Shown here piece after piece: positions 43,651-52,670 of a stretch of DNA of 64,000 bases. A program made the position numbers and the translations under genes. The DNA comes from CBFHSF01 sp965661055 (GTDB lineage: Bacteria > Bacteroidota > Bacteroidia > Flavobacteriales > Schleiferiaceae): positions 62,001-126,000 of the forward strand of contig CBFICS010000003.1 in NCBI GenBank assembly GCA_965661055.1. The letters run 5' to 3'. The notes under the pieces were generated by a model. It searched no databases, was not told where the DNA came from, and saw only the letters and a program-made list of their open reading frames with translations. Each line of letters opens with the position of its first letter. Position 1 is the stretch's first letter.

Positions 43651-44307
43651 TTGAACTTAAGACCTTCATCGATCGTCTCTTCCGTAGAAGAGCTTTCGAA
43701 ATTCGATTCTATACTTGATCAACTCGTTGAAAATGGCTTTGCCATTATTGACAACCTATTGCCCGTAAGCGACCCTACTGCTCTTCATCAGCGCATTCTA
43801 GAACTAGAAGCCGAAGATGAATTTGAAAAGTCAGGAATTGGTAAATTGGCCGTATTTCAAATAGACGAAGAAATTCGTGGAGACTATATTCGATGGATTG
43901 ACTTTAATGACATACCACTTCACCTTTCGCCCTATTTTTCGTTTTTACAGAATTTAATTCCGCAACTCAACCGGTCTCTTTTCTTAAACTTAAAAGATCT
44001 TGAAAGTCATTATGCTTTTTATCCTGCGGGAAGCGGATACAAAAAGCACAGAGATCGCTTTAGACAAAATCCTCACCGTGTTCTTTCAGTAGTTTTCTAT
44101 TTAAACCCTCTTTGGAAGATTCATGACGGCGGTGAATTGGTGATTTACGATGACAAGGTTAAAGAATTGGTAAAAGTTGAACCCCTCTTTAATCGCTTAG
44201 CTATTTTTAGATCAGAATTCATTCATGAGGTACTACCCTGCCATACTCGTAGAAACAGTATTACCACCTGGTTTTTAGACAAGGAGTTAGAGTTGACTTT
44301 TCTATAA
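43651..44307 (+). CDS. 2-oxoglutarate/Fe(II)-dependent oxygenase (prolyl-4-hydroxylase-like)
   Basis: The 218-residue protein has the double-stranded beta-helix motif set: AFYPAGSGYKKHRDRF (His and Asp iron ligands), SVVFYLN, GGELVIYD, and FRSEFIHEVLPC (distal His), with Arg after it for 2-oxoglutarate. It resembles SM-20/EGLN and P4Hc enzymes that hydroxylate proteins or small molecules. The start is a TTG at 43651: an in-frame TGA lies nine bases upstream and the frame contains no ATG, and the promoter above fits. Substrate unknown. Confidence 0.82.
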   Translation: MNLRPSSIVSSVEELSKFDSILDQLVENGFAIIDNLLPVSDPTALHQRILELEAEDEFEKSGIGKLAVFQIDEEIRGDYIRWIDFNDIPLHLSPYFSFLQNLIPQLNRSLFLNLKDLESHYAFYPAGSGYKKHRDRFRQNPHRVLSVVFYLNPLWKIHDGGELVIYDDKVKELVKVEPLFNRLAIFRSEFIHEVLPCHTRRNSITTWFLDKELELTFL

Positions 44308-44420
44308 TTTACCTTTTGGCAAGTATTGTTATGCCCAATGGGTAAAAAATGTTTGCGTTATCTTAGGTAAACCAAATGTAGAGAATTTAACCCCTCTATT
44401 TACCTTTTTAATCCGCATCT

Positions 44421-44933
44421 ATGAGCATAGAAAAAGATCTTTCTCAGCTAGTGAATGATCAGGTTATCACTCCTGAAACCGCCCGAAATATTCAACAATA
44501 CTACCGATCTAAAGTACCCGAAAACAGCAATAAGCTAGTGCTTATATTAGGCATCTTAGGATCTTTACTTATTGGGCTCGGTATTATCCTTATCCTTGCT
44601 CACAACTGGTATGACTTTCCAAAAACGGTCCGATTGGCCCTTGGTTACACCCCTCTCGTTTTAGGTCATGTACTGTGTCTTAACGTGTATTTTAAAAAGC
44701 CTGAGCACCCCGTTTGGACAGAGTCTGCCGCTGTTATCACCTTTTTCGGAATTGCAGTAAGTATATCTATAGTAAGCCAAGTGTATCACATCAACGGATA
44801 CATGAATTCCTTTCTGTTGACCTGGATGCTGTTGAGTATTCCACTAATTTATCTGGTAAAGTCTAATGTGTTAATTCTTTTCACCTTAGTAGGTTCAACG
44901 TGGTATGGCCTTGAATACGGCTACTTACGTTGA
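44421..44933 (+). CDS. DUF2157 membrane protein, probably C-terminally truncated
   Basis: The N-terminal soluble part (MSIEKDLSQLVNDQVITPETARNIQQYY) and the following helices (LVLILGILGSLLIGLGIILILAHN, ESAAVITFFGIAVSISIV) match DUF2157. Family members are usually well over 300 residues; this one stops at 170 in the motif TWYGLEYGYLR. After the stop, another frame reads on as YVEDKPIEEYINLKD before its own stop, which hints at an internal deletion with frameshift. The function of DUF2157 is unknown. Confidence 0.7.
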   Translation: MSIEKDLSQLVNDQVITPETARNIQQYYRSKVPENSNKLVLILGILGSLLIGLGIILILAHNWYDFPKTVRLALGYTPLVLGHVLCLNVYFKKPEHPVWTESAAVITFFGIAVSISIVSQVYHINGYMNSFLLTWMLLSIPLIYLVKSNVLILFTLVGSTWYGLEYGYLR

Positions 44934-44969
44934 GGATAAACCTATTGAAGAGTATATTAATTTGAAAGA

Positions 44970-45458
44970 CTAAATCACCTTCACCATTCTAAAATTTGAA
45001 ATCTCTATACCCTCTATTTCAAAATGGTTTTCATGTATTGTAGTAAATTTCATCTTCTTAAAAAATGGGACCGCTGTTTTGCTAGCGTTGACTTTGATTT
45101 CACGGCAATTAACAGAACGACAATAGATTTCTATTTCCTGGTATAATTGATGAGCTACTCCCCTTCTGTTATAGTTGGGGTGGACATACATGAGGTCTAA
45201 ATATCCGAGAGGGTCAACCGAAGCGAATCCAATAATTTCAGCATCAACTTCTGCCACTAAAAAGTATTGCGAATGAATTCGAGTTTCCCACTTTTCTAAA
45301 TTTGCGGTGGAAGAAGACCATACTTCTAGTTGTTGTATGGAGTAATCTCTCACGGCAGTGGAATGAATAGCCCCTTTAAATACCTCAAAAATTTTAGGTA
45401 AATCTGCCGCTTGTGCTTTGCGAAGTATGAGGTCTATTTTAAGGTTCTGGTTTCTCAT
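44970..45458 (-). CDS. GNAT-family N-acetyltransferase
   Basis: The protein has the GNAT fold: LRKAQAADLPKIFEVF at the N-terminus, YFLVAEVDAEIIGFASVD, and the acetyl-CoA pyrophosphate loop YVHPNYNRRGVAHQLYQEIE. It transfers acetyl from acetyl-CoA to an amine of an unknown substrate. I choose ATG 45458 (MRNQNLKIDLIL); an ATG at 45473 would add five residues. Either start overlaps the end of the upstream membrane-protein gene, so the genes are coupled. Confidence 0.83.
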   Translation of the reverse strand: MRNQNLKIDLILRKAQAADLPKIFEVFKGAIHSTAVRDYSIQQLEVWSSSTANLEKWETRIHSQYFLVAEVDAEIIGFASVDPLGYLDLMYVHPNYNRRGVAHQLYQEIEIYCRSVNCREIKVNASKTAVPFFKKMKFTTIHENHFEIEGIEISNFRMVKVI

Positions 45459-46041
45459 CTTTTGCAGGAGCATACATCATTTTCTGTAGGGACAATACCT
45501 TCTCTAACTTGGTAGAGTCTTGAGGATGCTGATAATAATCTAGGTAAGCCTTTCTGTATTCAGGATGGTTTGGGTATTTTATCTTAAGCAAAACGTTGGT
45601 AGGAATAAATGAAACCACCAAGGCTAAAACCACAAATCCAGCGATTGTCTTTTTTAGACTTTTTGCCATCAGCGCATCAGCCTTCAAAAAATGAAGCAAA
45701 ATAAGGACCAACACAATTCCTGCCACTCCGGTCAACTGTAAATAATCAGAATCGGGGATAAACTTGAGGATAAAAAACGTTGAGAAGACAACCATACTAA
45801 TAAATACACCGGAGACTATAGAAAGTAACCAGTTAACCAATGATCGGTTTTTATAGGATGACCTTTTGGTAAGTTCAGAAAAGCCGATATCGTTGAAAAG
45901 GGCAAAAGAAAAAAGCAAGTAGAACACAGAAAGGGCTGCGGAAAACAGAAAAAATAGAAAAGTACCTGTCGCTACTTTGGTCATTTCCAAAAAGATCCCC
46001 ACAGCAAATAGAATCAATAAAACTCGTTCCGTTTTTTTCAT
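45439..46041 (-). CDS. Integral membrane protein, hypothetical
   Basis: The 200-residue product has about five transmembrane segments (VLLILFAVGIFLEM, GTFLFFLFSAALSVFYLLFS, WLLSIVSGVFISMVVFSTFF, LTGVAGIVLVLILLHFL, TIAGFVVLALVVSFI) and a charged C-terminus (PAKDEKPEP). It has no named domain. It is the middle gene of a three-gene reverse-strand unit with another membrane protein two bases upstream and a GNAT enzyme overlapping downstream. Confidence 0.72.
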   Translation of the reverse strand: MKKTERVLLILFAVGIFLEMTKVATGTFLFFLFSAALSVFYLLFSFALFNDIGFSELTKRSSYKNRSLVNWLLSIVSGVFISMVVFSTFFILKFIPDSDYLQLTGVAGIVLVLILLHFLKADALMAKSLKKTIAGFVVLALVVSFIPTNVLLKIKYPNHPEYRKAYLDYYQHPQDSTKLEKVLSLQKMMYAPAKDEKPEP

Positions 46042-46043
46042 TC

Positions 46044-46430
46044 CTAGTTTGATGTAGAAGGGTTTCTTACTTCCATAATAAATCCTCTAATCATCATCAA
46101 TGCCAAAAGACATGTGATAATCAACCATCCATTTTCCCCCGAAAGGGAAACAAAATAACAAAAACACCCCATTAAAAGTGGGGTTAAAACCGGCAATAAT
46201 TTAGAGGTCATTTTTATCTTTTCTAAATCAAAGGTAGACAACAAGGTTAGTATACTTAAGACTAACATCATCAATACCGAAAATACTTTTGCGCCCTCAA
46301 AATACAAAGGGCCTTTTGCACCGGTTGGATCGGTAAGCCATAACAGTAAAAAAGGAATGGCACCTATAAACAGCGGACTTAATACCTTTTTAAAAACTTT
46401 TAGAAAATCGATTTGAGAGGAAGATATCAT
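46044..46430 (-). CDS. Small four-helix membrane protein, hypothetical
   Basis: From ATG 46430 the 128-residue protein has about four transmembrane helices (PLFIGAIPFLLLWLTD, VFSVLMMLVLSILTLLS, LLPVLTPLLMGCFCYFV, WLIITCLLALMMIRGF). An upstream TTG at 46493 is possible but would start inside the likely promoter region (TAGTTTTG near 46465-46475). It is the first gene of the unit with the 200-residue membrane protein and the GNAT enzyme. Function unknown. Confidence 0.65.
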   Translation of the reverse strand: MISSSQIDFLKVFKKVLSPLFIGAIPFLLLWLTDPTGAKGPLYFEGAKVFSVLMMLVLSILTLLSTFDLEKIKMTSKLLPVLTPLLMGCFCYFVSLSGENGWLIITCLLALMMIRGFIMEVRNPSTSN

Positions 46431-46576
46431 GGATGAAGCTTTGGTTCTTATTGATGGGTTTAAAGGTACAAAACTAAACTTGGGTTCGGACAATAAACCC
46501 TTTTCAACCTCCCCTCATCCACTAAAAATTTAAACAAAAAATTTACTACTTTAGGACATACCTAGAAAGCAAAACC

Positions 46577-47965
46577 ATGAAAACCATTATAACCAAATCT
46601 ATTGCTTTGTTAGTGAGCATAACTGCACTAACTTTAAATTCATTCGGTCAAAACGCCCTAGATTTTGACGGAATCAATGACTACGCCACAGCGGCTAATG
46701 CATCGGCTCATATCGCAAACCAATCTAACTTTTCTATGGCCTTTTGGGTCTTTCCAAAACATGCACCGGCAGGTTTTCCAAATTTTGATGGATTTGCAGG
46801 TTTTAGAAATGATCTAAATGCGGACTTTTACATTTTACAGTTAAGCGCAAACAACGTAGAGGCAAGATTTAGAAATAGCAGTGGAACTAACTACACCATT
46901 ACAGGTGTAAATGCCATAAACTTAAATCAATGGAACCACTATGCACTCACTTACAACGGCAGCCAATTAAAACTTTACCAGAACGGAAGCCTTGTTAATT
47001 CTATTTCAGCATCGGGTTCAATCACCAATTCTAATGTGCCCTTTAACATTGGGTATACACCTTACACGGGAAACAACTTTTATACACAGGGAACTTTAGA
47101 CGATGTAACGCTATGGGACAAAACGCTTTCAGCGGCTGAGATAACCACTATATACAACAGTACTTGTGGAATCAACACCAGCGATCCGAATTTAAAACTT
47201 TGTTATGAGTTTAATCAAGGTGTAGCCGGTGGAGCCAATTCCGGAATTACTAGTTTTATTGATACTAAGGGTAACATCAACGCCACCCCTCAAAATATGG
47301 CGATGAGCGGATCTACCAGTAACTTGGTTTCTGGATTCTCTAGCTCCACTTCCTCAAGTTTTACTTTTACAACTTGTCAACCGTTTATACTTCCTAGCGG
47401 AAGCGACACCATTGTTGACAGCGGTACCTACACAGACACGTTGACCAACGCAAATGGTTGTGATAGTATCATAACATACAACGTAACGGTAGACTCTGTA
47501 GATGTTTCAGTTACTGCTTCGGCAACTACCCTTACGGCTAACGCCACAGGAGTTTATTACCAATGGATTCGTTGCTCAGATTATTCAATAGTCACCAATG
47601 CAACATATAAAACGTTTTCTCCACCCGATACTAGCCAATATGCGGTAATCATATCTAACGCTAACTGTGCGGATACGTCAGAGTGTATTTCTAAAGTTTC
47701 TAACATTGGCCTTTCAGAAATTTCTGGCTCAGAAAGGGTAAGTGTTTTCCCCAACCCAGTAGAGGATGAAATTAATGTTTCATTGGGTGAAAATCAGAAG
47801 AAGATTGTTTTAGACATCTACACCACATCAGGACAATTAGTTGACCATCAGATCTTTGAAAACACCAAAGACTTAAAGGTTTCTTTTGATCAAAAACCGG
47901 GCATTTACCTGATGAAGATTTCTTCAGATTCTTCGAGCTATTGGGCAAGGTTTGTGAAGAATTAG
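46577..47965 (+). CDS. Secreted LamG-domain protein with T9SS type A sorting domain
   Basis: A signal peptide (to about residue 25) precedes a LamG/concanavalin-like domain (about 27-200: ALDFDGINDYATAAN, LNQWNHYALTYNGSQLKLYQNG, GTLDDVTLWDKTLS), a Ser/Thr-rich linker, one GCDS module (TYTDTLTNANGCDSIITYNV), an Ig-like YQWI segment (YYQWIRCSDYSIVTNATY), and the C-terminal sorting domain from VSVFPNPVEDEINVSL. LamG domains often bind carbohydrate or protein ligands; surface adhesion is a plausible role. Confidence 0.9.
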   Translation: MKTIITKSIALLVSITALTLNSFGQNALDFDGINDYATAANASAHIANQSNFSMAFWVFPKHAPAGFPNFDGFAGFRNDLNADFYILQLSANNVEARFRNSSGTNYTITGVNAINLNQWNHYALTYNGSQLKLYQNGSLVNSISASGSITNSNVPFNIGYTPYTGNNFYTQGTLDDVTLWDKTLSAAEITTIYNSTCGINTSDPNLKLCYEFNQGVAGGANSGITSFIDTKGNINATPQNMAMSGSTSNLVSGFSSSTSSSFTFTTCQPFILPSGSDTIVDSGTYTDTLTNANGCDSIITYNVTVDSVDVSVTASATTLTANATGVYYQWIRCSDYSIVTNATYKTFSPPDTSQYAVIISNANCADTSECISKVSNIGLSEISGSERVSVFPNPVEDEINVSLGENQKKIVLDIYTTSGQLVDHQIFENTKDLKVSFDQKPGIYLMKISSDSSSYWARFVKN

Positions 47966-48006
47966 GGACTAGGACTCTCAACGCCACTCTAGAGCCGCAC
48001 TGCAAA

Positions 48007-48585
48007 TCACGAAGGGTTACGTTGAAGAATGGCTAAAGCATCCTTTAGGCCTAGAAGGGTTTTAGCATCTCTAAACTCGTTTTTGGCTAGCATATCAATC
48101 ACCTTTTCTCTTGATAACTTTACCAATTGAATGTTTTCATTTTCAGAGAGAAGTCCGCCGCCGGATGAGACCTTATCTCTAGAATTTACTTCGGCATAAT
48201 AGTTAAAGATTCGCTCTGATGTTCCGCCGGGCGACACAAAGAAAGAGGACATAAATTCTAGTTTGTCTAGTTTATATCCCAGCTCTTCTAACACCTCTCG
48301 TCTGGCGGTTGATTCAGGAGAATCCTCCCCTTCTATTGAACCCGCTGTGATTTCTAAAATCCATCCGGTAGATTCTTTTACTGTGGGGTATCTGAATTGA
48401 TGAGTAAAGAGGAAGGAATCCGTGTCTTTTTCATAAATAACCACGGCCACAGAATCTCCACGCTCAAAACAAAGGCGCTCTACTTCTATTTGGCTTCCGT
48501 CAAAAAGATCGTGCTGAATCCTGGCCTTTTTTATTTTAAAAAATTGATCAAAGACCAGTGATTCTCGTAATATTTTAAACTTCAT
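48007..48585 (-). CDS. NUDIX hydrolase, ADP-ribose pyrophosphatase-like
   Basis: The 192-residue protein carries the Nudix box GSIEGEDSPESTARREVLEE followed by LGY, with the catalytic RExxEE Glu residues. The N-terminus (KARIQHDLFDGSQIEVERL) and the downstream FFVSPGGTSERIFNYYAEV are typical of the ADP-ribose/GDP-mannose pyrophosphatase (NudF/NudK) group. It hydrolyses nucleotide sugars or ADP-ribose in the cytoplasm. The exact substrate cannot be read from the sequence. Confidence 0.88.
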   Translation of the reverse strand: MKFKILRESLVFDQFFKIKKARIQHDLFDGSQIEVERLCFERGDSVAVVIYEKDTDSFLFTHQFRYPTVKESTGWILEITAGSIEGEDSPESTARREVLEELGYKLDKLEFMSSFFVSPGGTSERIFNYYAEVNSRDKVSSGGGLLSENENIQLVKLSREKVIDMLAKNEFRDAKTLLGLKDALAILQRNPS

Positions 48586-48665
48586 GGTTGGAATATCAAT
48601 AATATGAATGCTTTTAAAGGATGAAAATAGTGATCCGTTACTAAACTCAACGGCACCCTACCCTT

Positions 48666-49853
48666 TTATTGTAAGCCAGGAATTTCAACAACTTCATTAA
48701 CCTCATCTGCATAATTAACCCCTTCTATTTCAAATCCGAAAAGATTATAAAAGTCCTTACTATACCCTTCTAGATCTCCAATTTCTGCCAGATTTTCTGT
48801 GGTAGCTTTTTCCCATAGCTCAGCAACCTTTGATTGTACTTCTGGTTTCATTTCCCAGTCGTCAATTCTAATTCGACCTTCAGCGTCTACGGGCACATCA
48901 TCCCTGAAAAGGCGATCTGCATAAAGTCTTTGAATTTGCTCTATGCACCCTTCGTGTAGACCGTGGTCTTTCATTACCTTAAACAACAAGGAAATGTATA
49001 GGGGAATTACGGGAATTGCAGAACTTGATTGAGTGACCAATGCCTTGTTTACCGAGACAAAGGCCTTTCCAGAAATTTCATTTAACGAATCGGAAATGGC
49101 AAAGGCAGTCGCTTCTAGGTGATCTTTAGCTTTGCCAATGGTTCCGTCTCTATAAACAGGTTTGGTCAATTCAGGTCCGATGTAAGAGTAAGCCACCGTT
49201 TTAAAATTTTCTGCAAGAAGCCCTTGACTCTTTAGGTGATCAATCCACATTTGCCAATCTTCACCCCCCATTACCTGCACGGTATTGTCTATTTCTTCTT
49301 GGGTACAAGGTTCAATGCTCACTTCTTTAACCTCTCCTGTATGAAAGTCTACTGTTTTGTTCGTGTACGTTTGACCGATGGGTTTTAAGGTTGACTTAAA
49401 ACGCTCACCGGTATTGGGATGGGTTCTAACGGGAGATGCTAAACTGTAAACCAGCATATCTATCTGCCCTAGATCTTCGCGAATTAATTGAGCCGTTTGT
49501 TCTTTGATTTCATTTGAAAAAGCATCACCATTAATGCTTTTGGCATAAAGACCTTCTTTATGAGCAGCCTCTTCAAAGGCAGCAGAATTGTACCATCCTG
49601 CTGTTGCGGGTCTTCCTTCTGAAGGAGCTTTTTCAAAAAACACACCTATGGTTGAAGCCCCAGAACCAAAGGCACTGCTAATTCTACTGGCAAGTCCGAA
49701 TCCGGTAGAAGCGCCTACGACCAATACTTTTTTTGGTCCACCGAGAGACCCCTTACTCTTGATATACTCTATTTGATTTTGCACATTTTGCGCACAACCA
49801 TCAGGATGTGCTGTAGTACAAATGAATCCTCTTGTTTTTGGTTCTATGAGCAT
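48666..49853 (-). CDS. fabV: Enoyl-[acyl-carrier-protein] reductase, FabV type
   Basis: The 395-residue protein is a full-length FabV: RGFICTTAHPDGCAQNV at the N-terminus, the NADH-binding VLVVGASTGFGLASRI, and the active-site Tyr-x8-Lys in YRDGTIGKAK. FabV reduces trans-2-enoyl thioesters in the last step of fatty-acid elongation and is characteristically insensitive to triclosan. The ATG at 49853 fits the conserved start (MLIEPKTRGFI). It appears to be a single-gene unit. Confidence 0.95.
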   Translation of the reverse strand: MLIEPKTRGFICTTAHPDGCAQNVQNQIEYIKSKGSLGGPKKVLVVGASTGFGLASRISSAFGSGASTIGVFFEKAPSEGRPATAGWYNSAAFEEAAHKEGLYAKSINGDAFSNEIKEQTAQLIREDLGQIDMLVYSLASPVRTHPNTGERFKSTLKPIGQTYTNKTVDFHTGEVKEVSIEPCTQEEIDNTVQVMGGEDWQMWIDHLKSQGLLAENFKTVAYSYIGPELTKPVYRDGTIGKAKDHLEATAFAISDSLNEISGKAFVSVNKALVTQSSSAIPVIPLYISLLFKVMKDHGLHEGCIEQIQRLYADRLFRDDVPVDAEGRIRIDDWEMKPEVQSKVAELWEKATTENLAEIGDLEGYSKDFYNLFGFEIEGVNYADEVNEVVEIPGLQ

Positions 49854-50254
49854 GGAATATATTTTTGTTTAGAAATGTTCGGTTTAAATATCCACATAAA
49901 TATAGCGTATTCGATTAGCTAATACTATTTTTTTAGGGATTGTAAGTTGATTGCCCAACCCCTTCACAAAAACCTTTGAGGGCAAAAACCACATTTTTAA
50001 AAAAATCAACTGCTAGAAAAATCATTTAATTGAATAATCAATTAATATCAACCAATGGCATAGGCAATATTTCAAAAGGTTTATAATAAAAGTTTACCTG
50101 TTGCCTAGTGAAGAAAAAAAGCGAATGAAAGGCGAAATTTATAAGCCAGCTTATTGAATTTCTCTTTCCCTTCCATGTAAACATCACCTTGAATAGGAAA
50201 AAGATTGGAAATCAACATCTACTTGAAGTCTAGGCAAACAAAGCCTTAAAAGCC
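49854..50254. other. Intergenic region between fabV and the VF530-type gene
   Basis: About 400 AT-rich bases between divergent genes. I see no frame worth calling, no hairpin with T run and no RNA family. It should hold the fabV promoter. Confidence 0.5.
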
Positions 50255-50262
50255 TACCTTTG
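50255..50262 (+). promoter_or_regulatory. -7 element placed four bases before the VF530-type start
   Basis: TACCTTTG matches TAnnTTTG and ends at 50262; the ATG is at 50267. If used, transcription would begin at or next to the start codon, giving a leaderless message. A -33 TTTG at normal spacing is lacking. Confidence 0.4.
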
Positions 50263-50266
50263 CAGC

Positions 50267-50503
50267 ATGTCTAAAGAAGTTCATTCTACCCCATCACAGC
50301 CTAACAATCCTTTACACGGAGTAAAGTTGGTAGATATGGTAGAAAAATTGGTAGAAGTTTATGGATTTAAAGGGTTAGCATCAGAAATCCCCGTAAGGTG
50401 TTTTATTTTTGAGCCCTCCATTAAGTCTAGCCTAAAATTTTTAAGAAAGACACCCTGGGCTAGGGAAAAGGTAGAAAACCTTTACCAAAAAACCATCCAA
50501 TAA
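50267..50503 (+). CDS. VF530 family (DUF2132) DNA-binding-like small protein
   Basis: The 78-residue protein matches the VF530 family: NNPLHGVKLVDMVEKLVEVYGF, RCFIFEPSIKSSLKFLRKTPWAREKVENLY. Structures in this family show a four-helix bundle with some likeness to DNA-binding proteins; the role is unknown. It lies 22 bases before rlmF and is likely co-transcribed with it. Confidence 0.9.
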   Translation: MSKEVHSTPSQPNNPLHGVKLVDMVEKLVEVYGFKGLASEIPVRCFIFEPSIKSSLKFLRKTPWAREKVENLYQKTIQ

Positions 50504-50525
50504 TTTTCAACAACATCCTCCTTCT

Positions 50526-51476
50526 ATGCGTCCGATAAAAAAGAAAGAACACGCCCCAGTTAAAACCAGATTACACGACAGAAACAAACATCGAGAGAGG
50601 TATAACTTTGAAGAGTTAATTGCTGTACAACCTGAGTTAAAGGACTATGTTTCTATCAATAAATTCGGTGACGAGAGCATAGATTACTTCGACCCGAAGG
50701 CTGTTATGATGTTGAACAAGGCCTTGCTGAAGAAGTTTTACAACATTCAATACTACGTATTGCCCAAGAACTATTTATGTCCACCCATCCCCGGAAGGGC
50801 CGACTACATACATTACATAGCCGATTTGTTGGCAGAAGACGGATTGAGAAAGGGAATTAATACTCCACAAGTAAAGATTTTAGACATTGGTTTTGGGGCC
50901 AATTGCATTTACCCAGTGTTGGGGGTTAGCGAGTACGGATGGTCATTTGTAGGCAGCGACATTGACGGAACCTCCTTTAGAAATGCCGAAAACATCATCA
51001 GAAACAATCCACAGTTAAAAGGCAAGGTAGAGCTAAGGTTTCAAAGAAATCAAAGAGAAATGTTTAAGGGGGTGATAAAGCCAGGTGAAAAAATTGACGT
51101 TTCCATATGCAATCCACCGTTTCACGCTTCCGCGGAAAAAGCCAAAGCTGGAAGTACCCAAAAATATCAAAACCTAAAAGGAAACCGATCGTCTAAAGTG
51201 GTTTTGAACTTTGGAGGTCAAAGCAACGAATTGTGGACCAAGGGTGGTGAAGAGCGCTTTATTGCCAATATGGTAGAACAAAGTGTTCTCGTGAAAAATT
51301 CCTGTAGATGGTTCACTACTTTGGTTTCTAAATCTGTCCATCTAAAAAACGCCATCAAAGCCATAGAAGCTTCGGGTGCTATAGAGCACAAGGTGGTTGA
51401 AATGGGACAGGGAAACAAAATCAGTCGCTTTGTAGCATGGACCTTTATCCCTAAAGAGGAAAGAAAGTCCTGGTAA
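50526..51476 (+). CDS. rlmF: 23S rRNA (adenine(1618)-N(6))-methyltransferase
   Basis: The 316-residue protein matches RlmF along its whole length: NKHRERYNFEELIA near the start, ILDIGFGANCIYPVLGV (SAM-binding motif I), GSDIDGTSFRNAENII, the catalytic NPPFHAS and SRFVAWTF near the end. It methylates N6 of A1618 in 23S rRNA. It follows the VF530-type gene closely. Confidence 0.95.
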   Translation: MRPIKKKEHAPVKTRLHDRNKHRERYNFEELIAVQPELKDYVSINKFGDESIDYFDPKAVMMLNKALLKKFYNIQYYVLPKNYLCPPIPGRADYIHYIADLLAEDGLRKGINTPQVKILDIGFGANCIYPVLGVSEYGWSFVGSDIDGTSFRNAENIIRNNPQLKGKVELRFQRNQREMFKGVIKPGEKIDVSICNPPFHASAEKAKAGSTQKYQNLKGNRSSKVVLNFGGQSNELWTKGGEERFIANMVEQSVLVKNSCRWFTTLVSKSVHLKNAIKAIEASGAIEHKVVEMGQGNKISRFVAWTFIPKEERKSW

Positions 51477-51522
51477 TATTTTGTGTAATTTTCAGTTTCT
51501 TGAGAAACCAACTAATTGCACT

Positions 51523-52128
51523 ATGAACATCAAGCCCAGCCATTGGATTATCATTTTACTTTTTGGAACACTACCTCTTCACGGGCAATATTTTCCCATG
51601 AAGAACTTTCAATACGTCTATGATACCCTTTCGTTTTACGACGGAGAGAACACCCACAATTTAATTATTACCCATAATAGAATTGAGACGGAAATACCTT
51701 CTGACAAAGTAGATTACGATGATTTTACTTCTATAAAATACGTGGAAGAGGTTCAAAGTAATTTTTACAAGGTTCACACACGCATCATGCTCCATCAACC
51801 TATTATTAGAAATGAAAACTGGGGTTATGATACCATGACATACATTGACTATCACCCTAGTCGTAAGTTTGCCTTAGACCAATTTTCTGAAGGTATTAAA
51901 ACCATAGAACAACACATTAACGACCAAGGATTAAAGCTCATACACACAGAATACTATGTTCTAGGAAAGGGAGACTTTAATCACTATGACATTTCTAATT
52001 TCAAAGAAGAATATATAGAAGGTCAACAATTGGTTTTCACCCGAATGCTGATAGAGATTGGTGACTACCTAATAACCTATGACCTGCTCTTTTTAGACGA
52101 CTTTGGACAAATTGTTATTTGGCAATAA
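51523..52128 (+). CDS. Secreted hypothetical protein
   Basis: ATG 51523 gives 201 residues with a signal peptide (MNIKPSHWIIILLFGTLPLHGQ). The body is rich in Tyr, Asp and Ile (YFPMKNFQYVYDTLSFYDGE, SKFKEEYIEG-like segments) and has no domain I recognise. A terminator follows at 52211-52239. It may share a transcript with rlmF 46 bases upstream. Confidence 0.65.
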   Translation: MNIKPSHWIIILLFGTLPLHGQYFPMKNFQYVYDTLSFYDGENTHNLIITHNRIETEIPSDKVDYDDFTSIKYVEEVQSNFYKVHTRIMLHQPIIRNENWGYDTMTYIDYHPSRKFALDQFSEGIKTIEQHINDQGLKLIHTEYYVLGKGDFNHYDISNFKEEYIEGQQLVFTRMLIEIGDYLITYDLLFLDDFGQIVIWQ

Positions 52129-52210
52129 TTTTCTCCAACTTAGAGGTTCCTAAGAAAAAATTTACAAAGTGAATAAGTCTTGTAAATGAGTGACCTCTCC
52201 CCTTTTTTTA

Positions 52211-52239
52211 AGAGCCAAACTAAGTAGATTGGCTTTTTT
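52211..52239 (+). terminator. Rho-independent terminator
   Basis: AGCCAA (52213-52218) pairs with TTGGCT (52229-52234), followed by a T run (six T in 52234-52239). It ends the transcript of the secreted protein gene and touches the stop of the convergent DUF2141 gene. Confidence 0.65.
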
Positions 52240-52670
52240 CATTCAAAAAGGGTCTTTACCTCTAAGGCTATGGTATGAGTCACTAAGGGCTTGAGTTCAA
52301 TTTTCGCCTTTTCAAATTCTGGACGCGCTAATTCCTTGTAATTCGTTAGAGCCACCGGCTCCGTAGGCATACCTATCCAATTTTTATCGTTAATTCCGTT
52401 TTCGTTGATGTCGTGAAAAACGGTTATAGCATAATAGCCCGGAGGCACCTCTTCAATTTTGGTAATGATTTTCTGGTTTTCAATTTTCACCTTGATGACC
52501 CGAAACGCTTTGTTTAACTCTCTTGGAAATCCGTCTTCATCATTAAAGAGACTAATTACAGCTATGCCATCGCTGTGTTCAAATCCCGTAACGGTTATCT
52601 CTACGCCAGTATTTTGAGCCACAAGAGGCACGAATAAAAGCAAGAACATAATGGTTAAAATGGTTTTCAT
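52239..52670 (-). CDS. DUF2141 secreted protein
   Basis: The 143-residue protein has a signal peptide (MKTILTIMFLLLFVPLVAQN) and a beta-sandwich DUF2141 domain with the family motif FHDINENGINDKNWIGMP. DUF2141 proteins are small exported proteins of unknown role, frequent in Bacteroidota. The Asp/Asn-rich loop may bind calcium, which is inference. It is a single gene. Confidence 0.88.
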   Translation of the reverse strand: MKTILTIMFLLLFVPLVAQNTGVEITVTGFEHSDGIAVISLFNDEDGFPRELNKAFRVIKVKIENQKIITKIEEVPPGYYAITVFHDINENGINDKNWIGMPTEPVALTNYKELARPEFEKAKIELKPLVTHTIALEVKTLFE

